Shown here piece after piece: positions 32,913 to 42,503 of a stretch of DNA of 64,000 nt (positions within the stretch are counted from its first letter, which is position 1; every line of letters begins with the position of its first letter). The notes under the pieces were generated by a model. It was not told where the DNA came from. It worked only from the letters and a program-made list of their open reading frames with translations, and searched no databases. The stretch is from Neolewinella lacunae (GTDB lineage Bacteria; Bacteroidota; Bacteroidia; Chitinophagales; Saprospiraceae), in contig NZ_JACSIT010000037.1 of assembly GCF_014349155.1 (NCBI RefSeq), forward strand, positions 52,053 to 116,052. Direction: 5' to 3'. The translations under genes were made by a program, and so were the position numbers.

Positions 32913-33290
32913 ATGTCCATTCTCCAACGCACCTCCGGCCTCCGGGCTTTTGTACCGGCCAAAAACTTTGCTGCCTCGCGGGCTTTTTACCGCGACCTGG
33001 GCGCAACGGAGCGGCCCATTGACCCCAAAATGGTTTTGTTTGAGCTGGGGGACTCGGCCTTTTACCTACAAGATGCTTACGTAAAGGACTGGGCGGAAAA
33101 CACCATGCTTTTCCTTTTCGTCGACGACCTGGACGGCCTCTGGGCGGAGTTGCAGGCGGCGGACCTGGTCAATCGTTACCCCGGCGTCCGCTGGAAAGCA
33201 CCGACGGATTACCCCTGGGGCCTGCGGGAGATCCACCTGCTGGATCCGGCGGGGGTGCTGTGGCACTTTGCTGAGGAATTGGCTCGCTAG
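32913..33290 (+). CDS. VOC superfamily protein (glyoxalase/bleomycin-resistance fold)
   Basis: 125 aa with the vicinal-oxygen-chelate pattern: FVPAKNFAASRAFYRDLGATE, then DSAFYLQD, MLFLFVDDLDGLWAEL and GLREIHLLDPAGVLWHFAEEL, the last with the typical metal-ligand Glu position. Function cannot be predicted beyond the fold; such proteins include resistance proteins, dioxygenases and isomerases. The ATG at 32913 is preferred over 32880, which sits in the terminator tail. Confidence 0.82.
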   Translation: MSILQRTSGLRAFVPAKNFAASRAFYRDLGATERPIDPKMVLFELGDSAFYLQDAYVKDWAENTMLFLFVDDLDGLWAELQAADLVNRYPGVRWKAPTDYPWGLREIHLLDPAGVLWHFAEELAR

Positions 33291-33359
33291 GTGGGGAGGA
33301 ATTTCCCTTTTTACTTACTTGGCACTCCTGCAATGGCGGCTTTTTTGCCTACAAAACCT

Positions 33360-33367
33360 TAGCTTTG
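33360..33367 (+). promoter_or_regulatory. -7 box TAGCTTTG (leaderless type)
   Basis: Ends 4 nt before the ATG at 33372. Confidence 0.5.
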
Positions 33368-33371
33368 GGCA

Positions 33372-34034
33372 ATGTTCAAACTGGACCGAACTGCCTTCCG
33401 GGCCAATACTTTTGCTAGCGCCGATGACCAGATCCGGTACTGGCGCAAGCGTAGCCCGGCGGAGCGCTTGCTGGCCGCTGATTTCCTGATTCGGCAAGCC
33501 TGGGGAATTGCACCGGATGCACCCATGCGGGTTGACCGTTCCGTCGCAAAAATTCGCATTCGCCGCATGGCTAACGTATTTAACTCCGACTTCAAAGACT
33601 TTATCGACGCGCTTAATCGAGCGGGTGTTGCTTACCTTTTAGTAGGCGGGTACGCGGTTATTTTGCACGGCTATTCCCGGACTACGGGTGATTTGGACAT
33701 TTGGGTGCAGCCTACGTCCGAGAATTACCAATTGCTCGAGTTGGCCTTCGCTGATTTTGGTATGCCTACGTTTGATATGACCGAGGCAAATTTTCTGGCG
33801 CCGGACAAATTCGATGTGTTCACCTTTGGGGTTCCCCCGAGTGCGATTGACTTGATGACGCGGGTTAAAGGCCTCGTTTTTGAGGAAGTTTACGCTCAAT
33901 CCAGCATTTACGAATTTGAGGACCTGGCCGTGCGGGTGATCAATCACCGGGATTTGATTGCTGCCAAACTGGCGGCTGGCCGATACCGGGACCTGAACGA
34001 CGTGGAGCAACTCCGGAAAATTGAAGAGGAATAG
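33372..34034 (+). CDS. Nucleotidyltransferase fused to its usual small upstream partner
   Basis: 220 aa in two parts. Residues 1-65 (MFKLDRTAFRANTF...YWRKRSPAERLLAA) match a small protein that is often encoded as a separate gene upstream of a nucleotidyltransferase in Bacteroidota. Residues 66-220 (from an internal ATG at 33567) are a nucleotidyltransferase-fold domain with LVGGYAVILHGYSRTTGDLDIWV, giving the GG and DxD metal-binding pattern. Here no stop separates them. This arrangement resembles toxin/antitoxin-like MNT or AbiEii systems, but the role is unknown. Internal initiation at 33567 remains possible. Confidence 0.75.
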   Translation: MFKLDRTAFRANTFASADDQIRYWRKRSPAERLLAADFLIRQAWGIAPDAPMRVDRSVAKIRIRRMANVFNSDFKDFIDALNRAGVAYLLVGGYAVILHGYSRTTGDLDIWVQPTSENYQLLELAFADFGMPTFDMTEANFLAPDKFDVFTFGVPPSAIDLMTRVKGLVFEEVYAQSSIYEFEDLAVRVINHRDLIAAKLAAGRYRDLNDVEQLRKIEEE

Positions 34035-34122
34035 GGTTGTGGGGCTTGCGCAGCATCTTGGTTGAGGGGGGCAACCGAAACCTGGACGCCCCGGTGGGGA
34101 CACCCTCACCCAGGTCTTACGT

Positions 34123-35544
34123 TTAATCTGCGAGGCCGCGGACGAAGTTGAGCAGGGCGGCTTCTTCCCAGTGGTCGGCCATGAGTTGGTAGCCGACGGG
34201 CAGGTGGCCAGCCGGCGGGGTAGGGACGGCGATGGCGGGCAGGCCGGCGAGGTTGGCCAGGACGGTGTAGATGTCGGCCAGATAATTGGCAACGGGGTCG
34301 TCCGTTTGCTCCCCGACGGGCCAGGGCAGGCTGGGGCTGACGGGCATGAGGATAAAGTCGTGGGTATCGAGAATGCCCTGGAGTTGATCCCGGATGAGGC
34401 GGCGCACCTTCTGGGCTTTGCCGAAGTAGGCGTCGTAGTAGCCGCTGCTGAGGACGAAGGTGCCCAGGAGGATGCGGCGTTGGACTTCGGTGCCGAAGCC
34501 TTCGGAGCGGCTCAGGGTGTAGGTTTCGGCGAGGTCTTGGGCGGCGGGGCTGCGGTAGCCATAGCGCATGCCGTCGAAGCGACTGAGATTGCTGCTGGCC
34601 TCGGCGGTGGTGAGGACGTAGTAGGTGGGGACGACGTAATCGAAGTAGGAAAAACTGGCAGGAGATACCGTGTGGCCGGCGGCGCGGAAGGCATCGACCG
34701 TATCCTGCATCGCCTGGCGGATGGCGGGGTCGATGGCTTCGCTGGAGTGGAGGTCGGCGAAGTAGGCGATTTTTTTGGGGCTGCGGTCGGGGTCGGCTTT
34801 AGCGTAAAGGGGAACTTCTTTGTTGGGCGCGGTGGCGTCGTAGGGGTCGGCACCGGCGCTGATCTGGAGGGCCAGGGCGATGTCGGTAGCATTGTGGGCC
34901 AGGAATCCGAGCTGATCGAAGCTGGAGCCGTAGGCAATGAGTCCGTGCCGGCTGATGCGTCCGTAGGTTGGTTTGAAGCCGTAGAGGCCGCAGAAGGAGG
35001 CGGGCTGGCGGATGGAGCCTCCGGTGCTGGAGCCGACGGCGAGGAGGCAGGTGCCGGCCTGGACGGAGACGGCGGCGCCACCGCTGCTGCCGCCGGGGAC
35101 GCGGGCGGGGTCGGCGGCGTTGCGGGTGGGGCCGTAGTGGCTGTTTTCGGTGCCGGAGCCCATGGCGAACTCGTCGCAGTTCGTGCGCCCGATCACGATG
35201 GCGTCTTCGTCGAGCAGGCGCTGGAGGGCAGTGGCGGTGTAGGGGGAAACGAAGTCTTCCAGCATGCGCGACCCGGCACTGGCCCCGTGGCCCGCGTAGC
35301 AGATCACGTCTTTGATGCTGATGACTACCCCGGCTAGTTTACCGAGCCTTGCATCCTGCGTCCGCGCCCAATCCTGTCGGGCTGCGGTGGCCAGGGCCTC
35401 CTCAGCGAAAACCTCGACGTAGATGTTGAGGTGGCGATTTTCTTCGATTGCGGCGAGGTAAGCTTCAACGAGCTGGACCGTTGTCAGGTCCCCGGCATCG
35501 AGCGCAGCCTGGGTGGCGCGAATGGAAGTAGGTGGTGCGGCCAT
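34123..35544 (-). CDS. gatA: Asp-tRNA(Asn)/Glu-tRNA(Gln) amidotransferase subunit A
   Basis: Glutaminase subunit that supplies ammonia for forming Gln-tRNA or Asn-tRNA; 473 aa. Amidase-signature catalytic triad K78 (VISIKDV), cis-Ser S153 (PGGSSGG) and nucleophile S177 (STGGSIRQPASFCG), plus KPTYGRISRHGLIAYGSSFDQLG, which distinguishes GatA from generic amidases. Start MAAPPTS at 35544: a TACCTTTG box ends 4 nt upstream, and the longer frame is not protein-like. Codons about 59-66 (WARTQDAR) contain a NotI-core repeat in reverse sense. gatB and gatC are not nearby. Confidence 0.94.
   Translation of the reverse strand: MAAPPTSIRATQAALDAGDLTTVQLVEAYLAAIEENRHLNIYVEVFAEEALATAARQDWARTQDARLGKLAGVVISIKDVICYAGHGASAGSRMLEDFVSPYTATALQRLLDEDAIVIGRTNCDEFAMGSGTENSHYGPTRNAADPARVPGGSSGGAAVSVQAGTCLLAVGSSTGGSIRQPASFCGLYGFKPTYGRISRHGLIAYGSSFDQLGFLAHNATDIALALQISAGADPYDATAPNKEVPLYAKADPDRSPKKIAYFADLHSSEAIDPAIRQAMQDTVDAFRAAGHTVSPASFSYFDYVVPTYYVLTTAEASSNLSRFDGMRYGYRSPAAQDLAETYTLSRSEGFGTEVQRRILLGTFVLSSGYYDAYFGKAQKVRRLIRDQLQGILDTHDFILMPVSPSLPWPVGEQTDDPVANYLADIYTVLANLAGLPAIAVPTPPAGHLPVGYQLMADHWEEAALLNFVRGLAD
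35351..35369 (+). repeat. NotI-core repeat inside gatA
   Basis: GCATCCTGCGTCCGCGCCC; the same variant occurs at 40740-40758. The coding strand reads the opposite way from the other coding copies. Confidence 0.75.
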
Positions 35545-35548
35545 GGGG

Positions 35549-35556
35549 CAAAGGTA
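35549..35556 (-). promoter_or_regulatory. -7 box TACCTTTG of gatA (leaderless type)
   Basis: Ends 4 nt before the gatA ATG. Confidence 0.6.
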
Positions 35557-35702
35557 AAACCCCTCCGGCAATGCGGCGCGGATTGTTGAAACGACGAACT
35601 CCGGCGGCCAAGGCCAAGATTTTAAGACGACTTTATTAAGCCATAATAGCTTCTTAACTGTCTTAAGACCGAACTTCGGTCCCATAATCAAATGATCTAC
35701 CA

Positions 35703-36278
35703 ATGAAATTTTCTTCCCTTACCCTACTGCTCGTCCTTACGCTGGGCGTATTTACCTGGTCTTCCTGCGAAGACGACGATGGCGATGGCACTGCGGTGCT
35801 GAGCTACGACGGTCCCCAATTTTCGGCACCCAACAACGGGGCTGGATTTACCACCTTCGCCGCCTTTTTTCCTGGCAACATCACCCAGCAGTACGCGGGG
35901 CGGAGCCTGGAGAGTGTGCAGTTTTACCTGCAGGAAATCCCTCTTTCCACCTCCCTCATCGTTTACGGAGCGGGAGCGGACAATAACGCCCCCGGGGCGG
36001 TGCTCTACGAGATCAACCTTACCCAGCGCATCAATACCACGGGCTGGATTGAGCATTTCCTGACGAACCCGGTGGAACTGACGGGTGATGGCATCTGGAT
36101 CGGCATCGAAACCGAGTTGCTCAACCCGGGGCAGTCCGTCGGCTGCGACCAGGGCCTCAACTACAACCCCAATGGCGACCGCCTCCAGACCCCCAGCGGA
36201 GCCTGGACAAGTTTTAACCAGATCACCGGCAGTGAACGGGTGAACTGGAACATCCGCGGCTTCGTCAGCGCGCAGTAA
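35703..36278 (+). CDS. Surface-type lipoprotein of unknown function
   Basis: 191 aa. Signal peptide with lipobox WSSC (C22) directly followed by acidic EDDDGDG, the pattern of the Bacteroidota lipoprotein export signal, so surface exposure is likely. The remainder is a beta-rich domain (SVQFYLQEIPLSTSLIVYGAG..., GDGIWIGIETELL, ERVNWNIRGFV) resembling jelly-roll modules, without catalytic motif. Alone between gatA (divergent) and a lysozyme gene, with a strong hairpin after its stop. Confidence 0.75.
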   Translation: MKFSSLTLLLVLTLGVFTWSSCEDDDGDGTAVLSYDGPQFSAPNNGAGFTTFAAFFPGNITQQYAGRSLESVQFYLQEIPLSTSLIVYGAGADNNAPGAVLYEINLTQRINTTGWIEHFLTNPVELTGDGIWIGIETELLNPGQSVGCDQGLNYNPNGDRLQTPSGAWTSFNQITGSERVNWNIRGFVSAQ

Positions 36279-36291
36279 GCGTGGACGGCCT

Positions 36292-36340
36292 CTCCCACCC
36301 GGTGGAACGGCAAGCTGCCGGACAAATTTCCGGGTGGGAG
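36292..36340. terminator. Nested hairpin between lipoprotein and lysozyme genes
   Basis: Outer arms CTCCCACCCGG (36292-36302) and CCGGGTGGGAG (36330-36340), and an inner CGGCA/TGCCG stem. No T-run. It abuts the first ATG of the next gene. Confidence 0.55.
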
Positions 36341-37126
36341 ATGCGGTCATTTGGCAATTCCTTATCTTACCGGCGTAATCAGTGCTTTTTTACCATCTTA
36401 CGTAATCTCCAACAACTCCTCCTGCTCTTGCCCTTGGCCCTGCTGACGGCTTGCCTGCCCGACGATACGGCCGTTGCCGATCGCTACGAGGTGACCGGTG
36501 TTGACGTGAGCCATTACCAGGGCGTAATTGATTGGGATTTGTTGGTGGCCGACGGGCACGACTTCGCCTTCATCAAAGCCACTGAGGGCCGGGAGTTGCG
36601 CGACCGGGCATTTGAAGGCAACTGGTTTGCGGCTGGCCGGACGGGCATCCGCCGGGGGGCTTACCATTTTTTCCGGCCGGAAGTAGCGGCGGCCACCCAG
36701 GCCAACCTGTTTTTCAAAACAGTAGACCTGCTGCCGGGCGATTTGCCGCCGGTGCTGGACGTAGAGGAGCGGGGTAAGCTATCTCCGGCCCAGCTTGTGG
36801 CGGCCATTAAGCAATGGGCCACGATGGCGGAAGTCCACTACGGCGTGAAGCCGATCATTTACACCGGTCAGCATTTTTACAACCGCTTTTTGGCGGGGCA
36901 GCTCGATGAGTACCCCTTGTGGCTGGCCCGCTACGACAAAGACGAACCCGTCACGGTCTGTGGCCGCTCTTTTGAGTTCTGGCAGTACACGGATGCTGGC
37001 AACCTGCCCGGGGTGGTGGGCAATATTGACCGGAATGTTTTTACCGGGACCCACCTTGATTTGGCTTTGCTCTGTATTCCGCCCGCCTTGCCGGGGGAGC
37101 GGGATTTGGCTGATTTTGGGGAGTAA
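36341..37126 (+). CDS. GH25 family lysozyme (muramidase), lipoprotein
   Basis: Cleaves the glycan of peptidoglycan. The GH25 domain runs from about residue 47 of the 261-aa form: TGVDVSHYQGVIDWDLL, FAFIKATEG, GIRRGAYHFFRP, LPPVLDVEERG with the acid pair DxE, PIIYTGQHFY, PLWLARYD and FWQYTD. A lipobox LLTAC at C38 predicts a lipoprotein. The start is uncertain: ATG 36341 lies right after a hairpin, whereas a TATCTTAC box at 36363-36370 would begin transcription downstream of it. A non-ATG start near 36395 would give a normal signal peptide. Confidence 0.88.
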   Translation: MRSFGNSLSYRRNQCFFTILRNLQQLLLLLPLALLTACLPDDTAVADRYEVTGVDVSHYQGVIDWDLLVADGHDFAFIKATEGRELRDRAFEGNWFAAGRTGIRRGAYHFFRPEVAAATQANLFFKTVDLLPGDLPPVLDVEERGKLSPAQLVAAIKQWATMAEVHYGVKPIIYTGQHFYNRFLAGQLDEYPLWLARYDKDEPVTVCGRSFEFWQYTDAGNLPGVVGNIDRNVFTGTHLDLALLCIPPALPGERDLADFGE

Positions 37127-37139
37127 ACTTTTTCTGGAG

Positions 37140-37310
37140 GGGTCCGGACCTTTGGTCCGGCGGAGCACTTATAGCCCATGGAGTGACATGGAGTATAGCA
37201 TGGAGTTGCTTAGAGTTTTGCTGGGTCCGGACCTCTGGTCCGGCGAGACGCTTTTAGCCCATGGAGTGGCATAGAGTGGGGCTGTGAGTTGCTTGGAGTT
37301 TTGACCTCAC
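37140..37310 (+). repeat. Two imperfect tandem units of about 87 nt
   Basis: Each begins with the palindrome GGTCCGGACC and contains TTAGCCCATGGAGTG and GAGTTGCTT-GAGTTTT. A related piece (CCTCCGGTCCGGCGAG) occurs at about 62621-62636. Boundaries approximate. Confidence 0.65.
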
Positions 37311-37353
37311 GTCTTGACCTCGCTTGGACCGCTTTTCCTAGCGCGCGCCAAAA

Positions 37354-37389
37354 CTTAGTGGTCTTAGTGCGCTTAGTGAACTTAGTGGT
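37354..37389 (+). repeat. Four tandem 9-nt repeats (CTTAGTGnn)
   Basis: CTTAGTGGT, CTTAGTGCG, CTTAGTGAA, CTTAGTGGT without gaps. Degenerate relatives occur near 62676 (ACCACTAAGG). Confidence 0.75.
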
Positions 37390-37402
37390 TCAAAAAACGA
37401 TG

Positions 37403-37447
37403 GAGCCGTGGTACGGCGACGGTTTACGTTTCGCCGTACCACGGCTC
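37403..37447. other. Perfect 17-bp inverted repeat
   Basis: GAGCCGTGGTACGGCGA (37403-37419) pairs with TCGCCGTACCACGGCTC (37431-37447) over an 11-nt loop. It lies 54 nt beyond the metX stop (minus strand) and could end that transcript; no T-run. Confidence 0.7.
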
Positions 37448-37501
37448 GACCAGGCAGGTCTTACCCTGCGACGTAAAAGGTCTTGCCCGTAAGTCGGGCC
37501 C

Positions 37502-38602
37502 TCACACCTCCTCCGTTCCTGGGATGGCGAAGGTGCGCCCGCTCAGGCTATCGGTGAAAGCGTGTTTGGTGGCGGCGTCGATGGTGAGTTGATCCTGGAG
37601 GAAATCGGCCAGCAGGCGTCCGATGGTCGGGGTTTCGACGAGGAATCCGTCGTGGCCGTAGTCCGATTGCATCACTTCCAGGCGGCTGTTGGGAATGTGG
37701 CGGCTGAGGAAGGATTGCTCTTCGGTGGGGAAAAGGATATCGGTATCGATGCTGATGATTAGGGTTTGGGCCAGGATGCGGCCCAGGGCAGCGGCTTCTC
37801 CCGTGCGCCCCCGGCCGAGGTGGTGGGAGTCCATTCCCCGGGAAAGGTGATAGTAGCACAGGGGGTCGAAGCGTTTCCAGAGCTTATAGCCCTGGTAACG
37901 TTGGTAGCTGCTGGCGCGGAAATCTTCGGTTTTGGCGGGGTCGGGTTCGGTTTGGGTGGCCTGGTAGGTGCGGTAATGGCGGTAAGAAAGGATGGCCAGG
38001 GAGCGCGCGGCTTCCAGTCCGGCGCGGCCCGCCTCGGGGGAGTCGGTGGCAAAGGTGGTGTCGGCCCGCAGTGCCATCCGCTGGCTTTCGTTGAAGGCAA
38101 TGCCCCAGGCGGAGTGGCGCGCGTTGGTCGCCAGCAGGCAGAGCAACTCAATGCGCTCGGGTTGCAGGCAGGCCCACTCGCTGGCGTGCTGCCCGCCCAT
38201 GCTGCCCCCCATCAGCAGGCGGATGCGGCCAATACCGAGGTAATCGGCCACCAGGGCAAAAAAACGGGCGTTGTCCCGCGTAGTCACCAGGGGAAAATCC
38301 AACCCGTAAGCCTTCCCCGTGGCCGGGTCCAGGCTCCGGCAACTGGTGCTGCCGTAACAACTGCCCAACATATTGACGCAAACGATGAAGTATTTCGCAG
38401 GATCGAGGGTAAAGCCGGGGCCAACCAGGCCGGGCCACCAGTCAGCAGCGTCGCTGTTGGCCGTCAGGGCGTGGCAGACCCAAATGACGTTGTCTTTGGC
38501 CTCATTCAGGGTGCCGTAGGTGTGGTAGGCCGCCGTCAGCGTCGGCAGTACCGCCCCGGATTCGAGGGGGAAAGGATGATCGATATAAAGGTAGCGGGTC
38601 AA
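37502..38602 (-). CDS. metX: Homoserine O-acetyltransferase
   Basis: Acetylates L-homoserine in methionine synthesis; 366 aa alpha/beta hydrolase fold. Nucleophile S134 in GGSMGGQHASEWA, catalytic Asp in ISIDTDILFP, His in SDYGHDGFLVE, and the family's N-terminal LPTLTAAYHTYGTLN and CHALTANSDAADWW. The start is TTG at 38602 (reading MTRYLYIDHPF); no ATG lies in a suitable place, and it begins 8 nt after the DinB stop, so translation is probably coupled. Last gene of metY-dinB-metX. Confidence 0.93.
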   Translation of the reverse strand: MTRYLYIDHPFPLESGAVLPTLTAAYHTYGTLNEAKDNVIWVCHALTANSDAADWWPGLVGPGFTLDPAKYFIVCVNMLGSCYGSTSCRSLDPATGKAYGLDFPLVTTRDNARFFALVADYLGIGRIRLLMGGSMGGQHASEWACLQPERIELLCLLATNARHSAWGIAFNESQRMALRADTTFATDSPEAGRAGLEAARSLAILSYRHYRTYQATQTEPDPAKTEDFRASSYQRYQGYKLWKRFDPLCYYHLSRGMDSHHLGRGRTGEAAALGRILAQTLIISIDTDILFPTEEQSFLSRHIPNSRLEVMQSDYGHDGFLVETPTIGRLLADFLQDQLTIDAATKHAFTDSLSGRTFAIPGTEEV

Positions 38603-38610
38603 GATGGTGG

Positions 38611-39072
38611 CTATTGGTGTTGGAGCTGACTGGCCAGCAGGTTGATCTGGCCGAGGTGGTAGATGTCGTGCTGGACGGCCCCGTCAAGCATATGGAGATT
38701 GGTGTAGTAGTAGTCGGGGTGGAGCTTTTCGCCGAGGGTGCTGAAGTCAAATTCCGCCAGGGCCTCCACCAGGGCGTCCTTGGTTTCGATCATTTCGGCA
38801 ATCATTTCTTCCTTGGTTTTGCCGGAGTAGTCGGGCCAGTCTTCGGGCGAGTTCAGTTCGATTTTCGGACGGGGCAGCCGGCGCAGGCGCAGGGCCGTAT
38901 TCCGCCGCCAGGCTACGAGGTGGCCGATGAGCTGGGCGATGGTGCGGTGCCCCACCGGGCGGTGAAAATCTGCGGCGGGAATGCGCTCCAGGCTTTCTTC
39001 TACGCCGCTGCCAAACTGTGGCATGACGCCGTGGAGGACGCGGTACTGTTCTTGGTAATACGCTTGGGTCAT
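38611..39072 (-). CDS. DinB family protein
   Basis: 153 aa four-helix bundle of the DinB/YfiT type. Metal-binding His positions are visible in LIGHLVAWRR and QHDIYHLGQINLL. Such proteins include thiol-dependent transferases; the actual activity here is unknown. Sandwiched between metY (192 nt upstream) and metX (8 nt downstream) on the same strand, so it may be cotranscribed with methionine genes, but a functional link is inference. Confidence 0.82.
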   Translation of the reverse strand: MTQAYYQEQYRVLHGVMPQFGSGVEESLERIPAADFHRPVGHRTIAQLIGHLVAWRRNTALRLRRLPRPKIELNSPEDWPDYSGKTKEEMIAEMIETKDALVEALAEFDFSTLGEKLHPDYYYTNLHMLDGAVQHDIYHLGQINLLASQLQHQ

Positions 39073-39205
39073 TGGAGAGGTGGTTTTGGGTTGGTCTTGA
39101 ATCCCTCTCCCTCGGTCCCTGTCGCTACGCGGCTACTTCGTGGTCCAAAGGAGAGGGATGACCTGGGAGGAGTGGTTTTTTTGTTTTGAGAGTGGTTTTG
39201 GTTTG

Positions 39206-39246
39206 CTTGTGAACCCCTACGCTCCGTGGGAGCGGGGGTTCACAAG
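39206..39246. terminator. Hairpin downstream of metY
   Basis: CTTGTGAACCCC (39206-39217) pairs with GGGGTTCACAAG (39235-39246), with further pairing inside. On the minus strand it follows metY by 18 nt and precedes dinB; no long T-run. Confidence 0.6.
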
Positions 39247-39264
39247 TTAAGAAACTGCTTTGGC

Positions 39265-40593
<1,329 letters not shown>

Positions 40594-40607
40594 TTAGTGA
40601 TTTCTTG

Positions 40608-40652
40608 GGGCGCGGCCGCAGGTGCTCCCCCCCAACCCCCCGAAGGGGGGAG
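40608..40652 (-). repeat. NotI-core repeat with C-rich hairpin (composite form)
   Basis: GGGCGCGGCCGCAGGTGC plus CTCCCCCC...GGGGGGAG hairpin, the same arrangement as at 5986, 45342 and 56095. Confidence 0.85.
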
Positions 40653-40739
40653 CCGTCGCTTCGAGAGCAAGGAGAGAGGCCCAAGCGGGTAGGCGAGGGC
40701 TCGGAGTTCCCCGTCCATTGCTTTTAAAAGACTTGCCTG

Positions 40740-40758
40740 GCATCCTGCGTCCGCGCCC
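40740..40758 (+). repeat. NotI-core repeat, CATCCTGCGTCC variant
   Basis: GCATCCTGCGTCCGCGCCC, identical to the gatA copy at 35351. Confidence 0.75.
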
Positions 40759-41132
40759 AAAACCGGGCGGGCATACGGGTGGCTGGCCCGCTGGATGGCG
40801 AATTGTCCCGGCTCAAAAGTGGGCAGTGCGGGCTTATCCATAGACCGCGCGGATGGAGGCGAGCGGACGGAAATACGGCGTTGGTGGAGGCATTGGCGAC
40901 GGTTTTTTATAGTTTCCCGCAATAGCGCGGGACAGGCTTTGGCACCTTTCCCTCCCGGCCGGGGAGGAGTGGTTGCCAGGGCTTCAGGGAGCCTGTGCTC
41001 TCCACCCTTCGTTATAAAATGGCCGGCACATCCTGCTGGCGCGGGGCAAAGGTAGGGGCTGCTTGCTTACGGGACAAATGATGAATTGTTCATGTATTTG
41101 CGGCGGATGGGCGGGGAGCTACGGCGGCCGTG

Positions 41133-41140
41133 TACCTTTG
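41133..41140 (+). promoter_or_regulatory. -7 box TACCTTTG of the MFS gene (leaderless type)
   Basis: Ends 5 nt before the ATG at 41146. Confidence 0.6.
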
Positions 41141-41145
41141 TGGCC

Positions 41146-42327
41146 ATGTCGCTCAAATTCCGTCTATCGGCACTTAATTTCCTGCAGAACATCACTTTTG
41201 CCAGCACGCTGATCTGCCTGGGCAACTACCTGCTGCAAACGCTGCACTTCAGCGGCCGGGAGGTGGGGATGGTCTACGCGACGATGGCCGTGGCCGCTAC
41301 GCTGACGCCGCCCATCATTGGCTGGCTGGCGGATTACCGCTTCAGCGTCAACCGCCTCTTGTTGCTGCTGAACCTGCTGTGTGCGAGTTTCCTGGGCGCG
41401 GCGTATTTCGCTACCGAATTTTGGGTGGTTTACGTACTGGTGCTGGGCTTTTACCTGTGTTTTATGCCAACGTTCAGCCTGGTGGCCTCGCTGTGTTTTC
41501 ACCAGTTGCCCGATGCGGCGCGGCAGTATCCCCGGGTGCGGGTGTGGGGGACGGTCTCGTTCATGCTCGTGGGGCTTGCGCTGAGCTTGTTCGGCTGGGA
41601 GGCTTCGGCGCTGACCTTTTTGATCGGCTGCGGGGGCGCCTTGGCTTCGGCCTGGCTGTCTACGCAGCTGCCGGCCGTGCCGCCGCAGCCGGGCTTTAAC
41701 CTGGCGATGCTGCGGGGCGACGAAGTGCGCAGCCTGTGGCAAGACCGTGGCCTGATTGTGCTGCTGTTGGCCATTCTTTTATCTACCCTGCCTTCGTCTT
41801 TTTACTACAGTTTCCTCAATCCTTTTCTGAATGAGGTGGGTTGGAAGGCGGCGGCGGCGAAGATGTCTTTGGGGCAACTTTGTGAAATTGCCGTGGTACT
41901 GGCCACGCCCTTTATGCTGCGGCGGGTGCGTTTCCGGCGGGTGGTTTTCTGGGGCTTGCTGGTGTGGGGACTGCGCTACGTGGCCTTTAGCGTTGGTCGG
42001 CCGGGCCATTTCGAGTGGTTGTTGTACGCGGGGATTGCCGTGCAGGGTTTTGCTTTCGCCTGGATTGTGATTGCGGCGCAGATTTACGTCAACAACCGCG
42101 TACCGGGTAATTTGCGGAGTACGGCCCAGGGCCTGGTGGTGTTTGCCAACCAGGGTTTGGGGGCCTTTTTCGGGGCCTGGATTGCGGGGGAGGTGGTGTT
42201 GGCCAACACCCTGCCGGGCGGGGGGCATGACTGGAGCAGCATCTGGGTGGTGCCAGCGGTGGCGGGGGTTTTATCGGCGTTGTTGTTTTGGTATTTTTTC
42301 CCGCGGGCGGGGAGGTTGGAGGGGTAG
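41146..42327 (+). CDS. MFS transporter of the nucleoside:H+ symporter type
   Basis: 393 aa with twelve predicted membrane segments. The N-terminal LSALNFLQNITFASTLICLGNYL, GWLADYRFSVNRLL (loop 2-3 motif), the ARQYPRVRVWGTVSF segment and RSTAQGLVVFANQGLGAFFGAWIAG match the NupG/XapB-like nucleoside symporter family, which is common in Bacteroidota. It likely imports nucleosides; substrate specificity is inferred. The ATG at 41146 fits the box 5 nt upstream; the longer frame from 41086 is unlikely. Confidence 0.85.
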   Translation: MSLKFRLSALNFLQNITFASTLICLGNYLLQTLHFSGREVGMVYATMAVAATLTPPIIGWLADYRFSVNRLLLLLNLLCASFLGAAYFATEFWVVYVLVLGFYLCFMPTFSLVASLCFHQLPDAARQYPRVRVWGTVSFMLVGLALSLFGWEASALTFLIGCGGALASAWLSTQLPAVPPQPGFNLAMLRGDEVRSLWQDRGLIVLLLAILLSTLPSSFYYSFLNPFLNEVGWKAAAAKMSLGQLCEIAVVLATPFMLRRVRFRRVVFWGLLVWGLRYVAFSVGRPGHFEWLLYAGIAVQGFAFAWIVIAAQIYVNNRVPGNLRSTAQGLVVFANQGLGAFFGAWIAGEVVLANTLPGGGHDWSSIWVVPAVAGVLSALLFWYFFPRAGRLEG

Positions 42328-42362
42328 ATAAAGGTTTGCAGGCCCTTGGGGTGCTTGATGGG

Positions 42363-42380
42363 GGGCGCGGACGCAGGTGC
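42363..42380 (-). repeat. NotI-core repeat after the MFS gene
   Basis: GGGCGCGGACGCAGGTGC, 35 nt after the stop. Confidence 0.8.
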
Positions 42381-42503
42381 GGGGTGGGGGACCTGGAAAG
42401 CAAGGGGAAGTTATTACCAGAAAGGGACAGCGGAGCGGGCGACGCAACTTGCACTACCATGAACGGGCGGATCCCATAAGGGTTATGTCAAAGTATTGTC
42501 AGT

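Larger units (their letters stand above)
37127..37501. other. 375-nt repeat-rich interval between lysozyme and metX
   Basis: Contains two roughly 87-nt imperfect tandem units, each opening with GGTCCGGACC(T)(T/C)TGGTCCGGCG (about 37140 and 37226), four 9-nt tandem repeats (37354-37389), and a 17-bp perfect hairpin (37403-37447). No gene supported. Confidence 0.6.

Noticed and set aside
34171..35337. 388-codon plus-strand frame opposite gatA
   Set aside because: Glycine/valine-rich shadow frame; gatA on the minus strand has all catalytic residues.
37354..37389. Replication origin iterons
   Set aside because: Only four 9-nt units, no DnaA boxes, no AT-rich unwinding region and no replication genes nearby.
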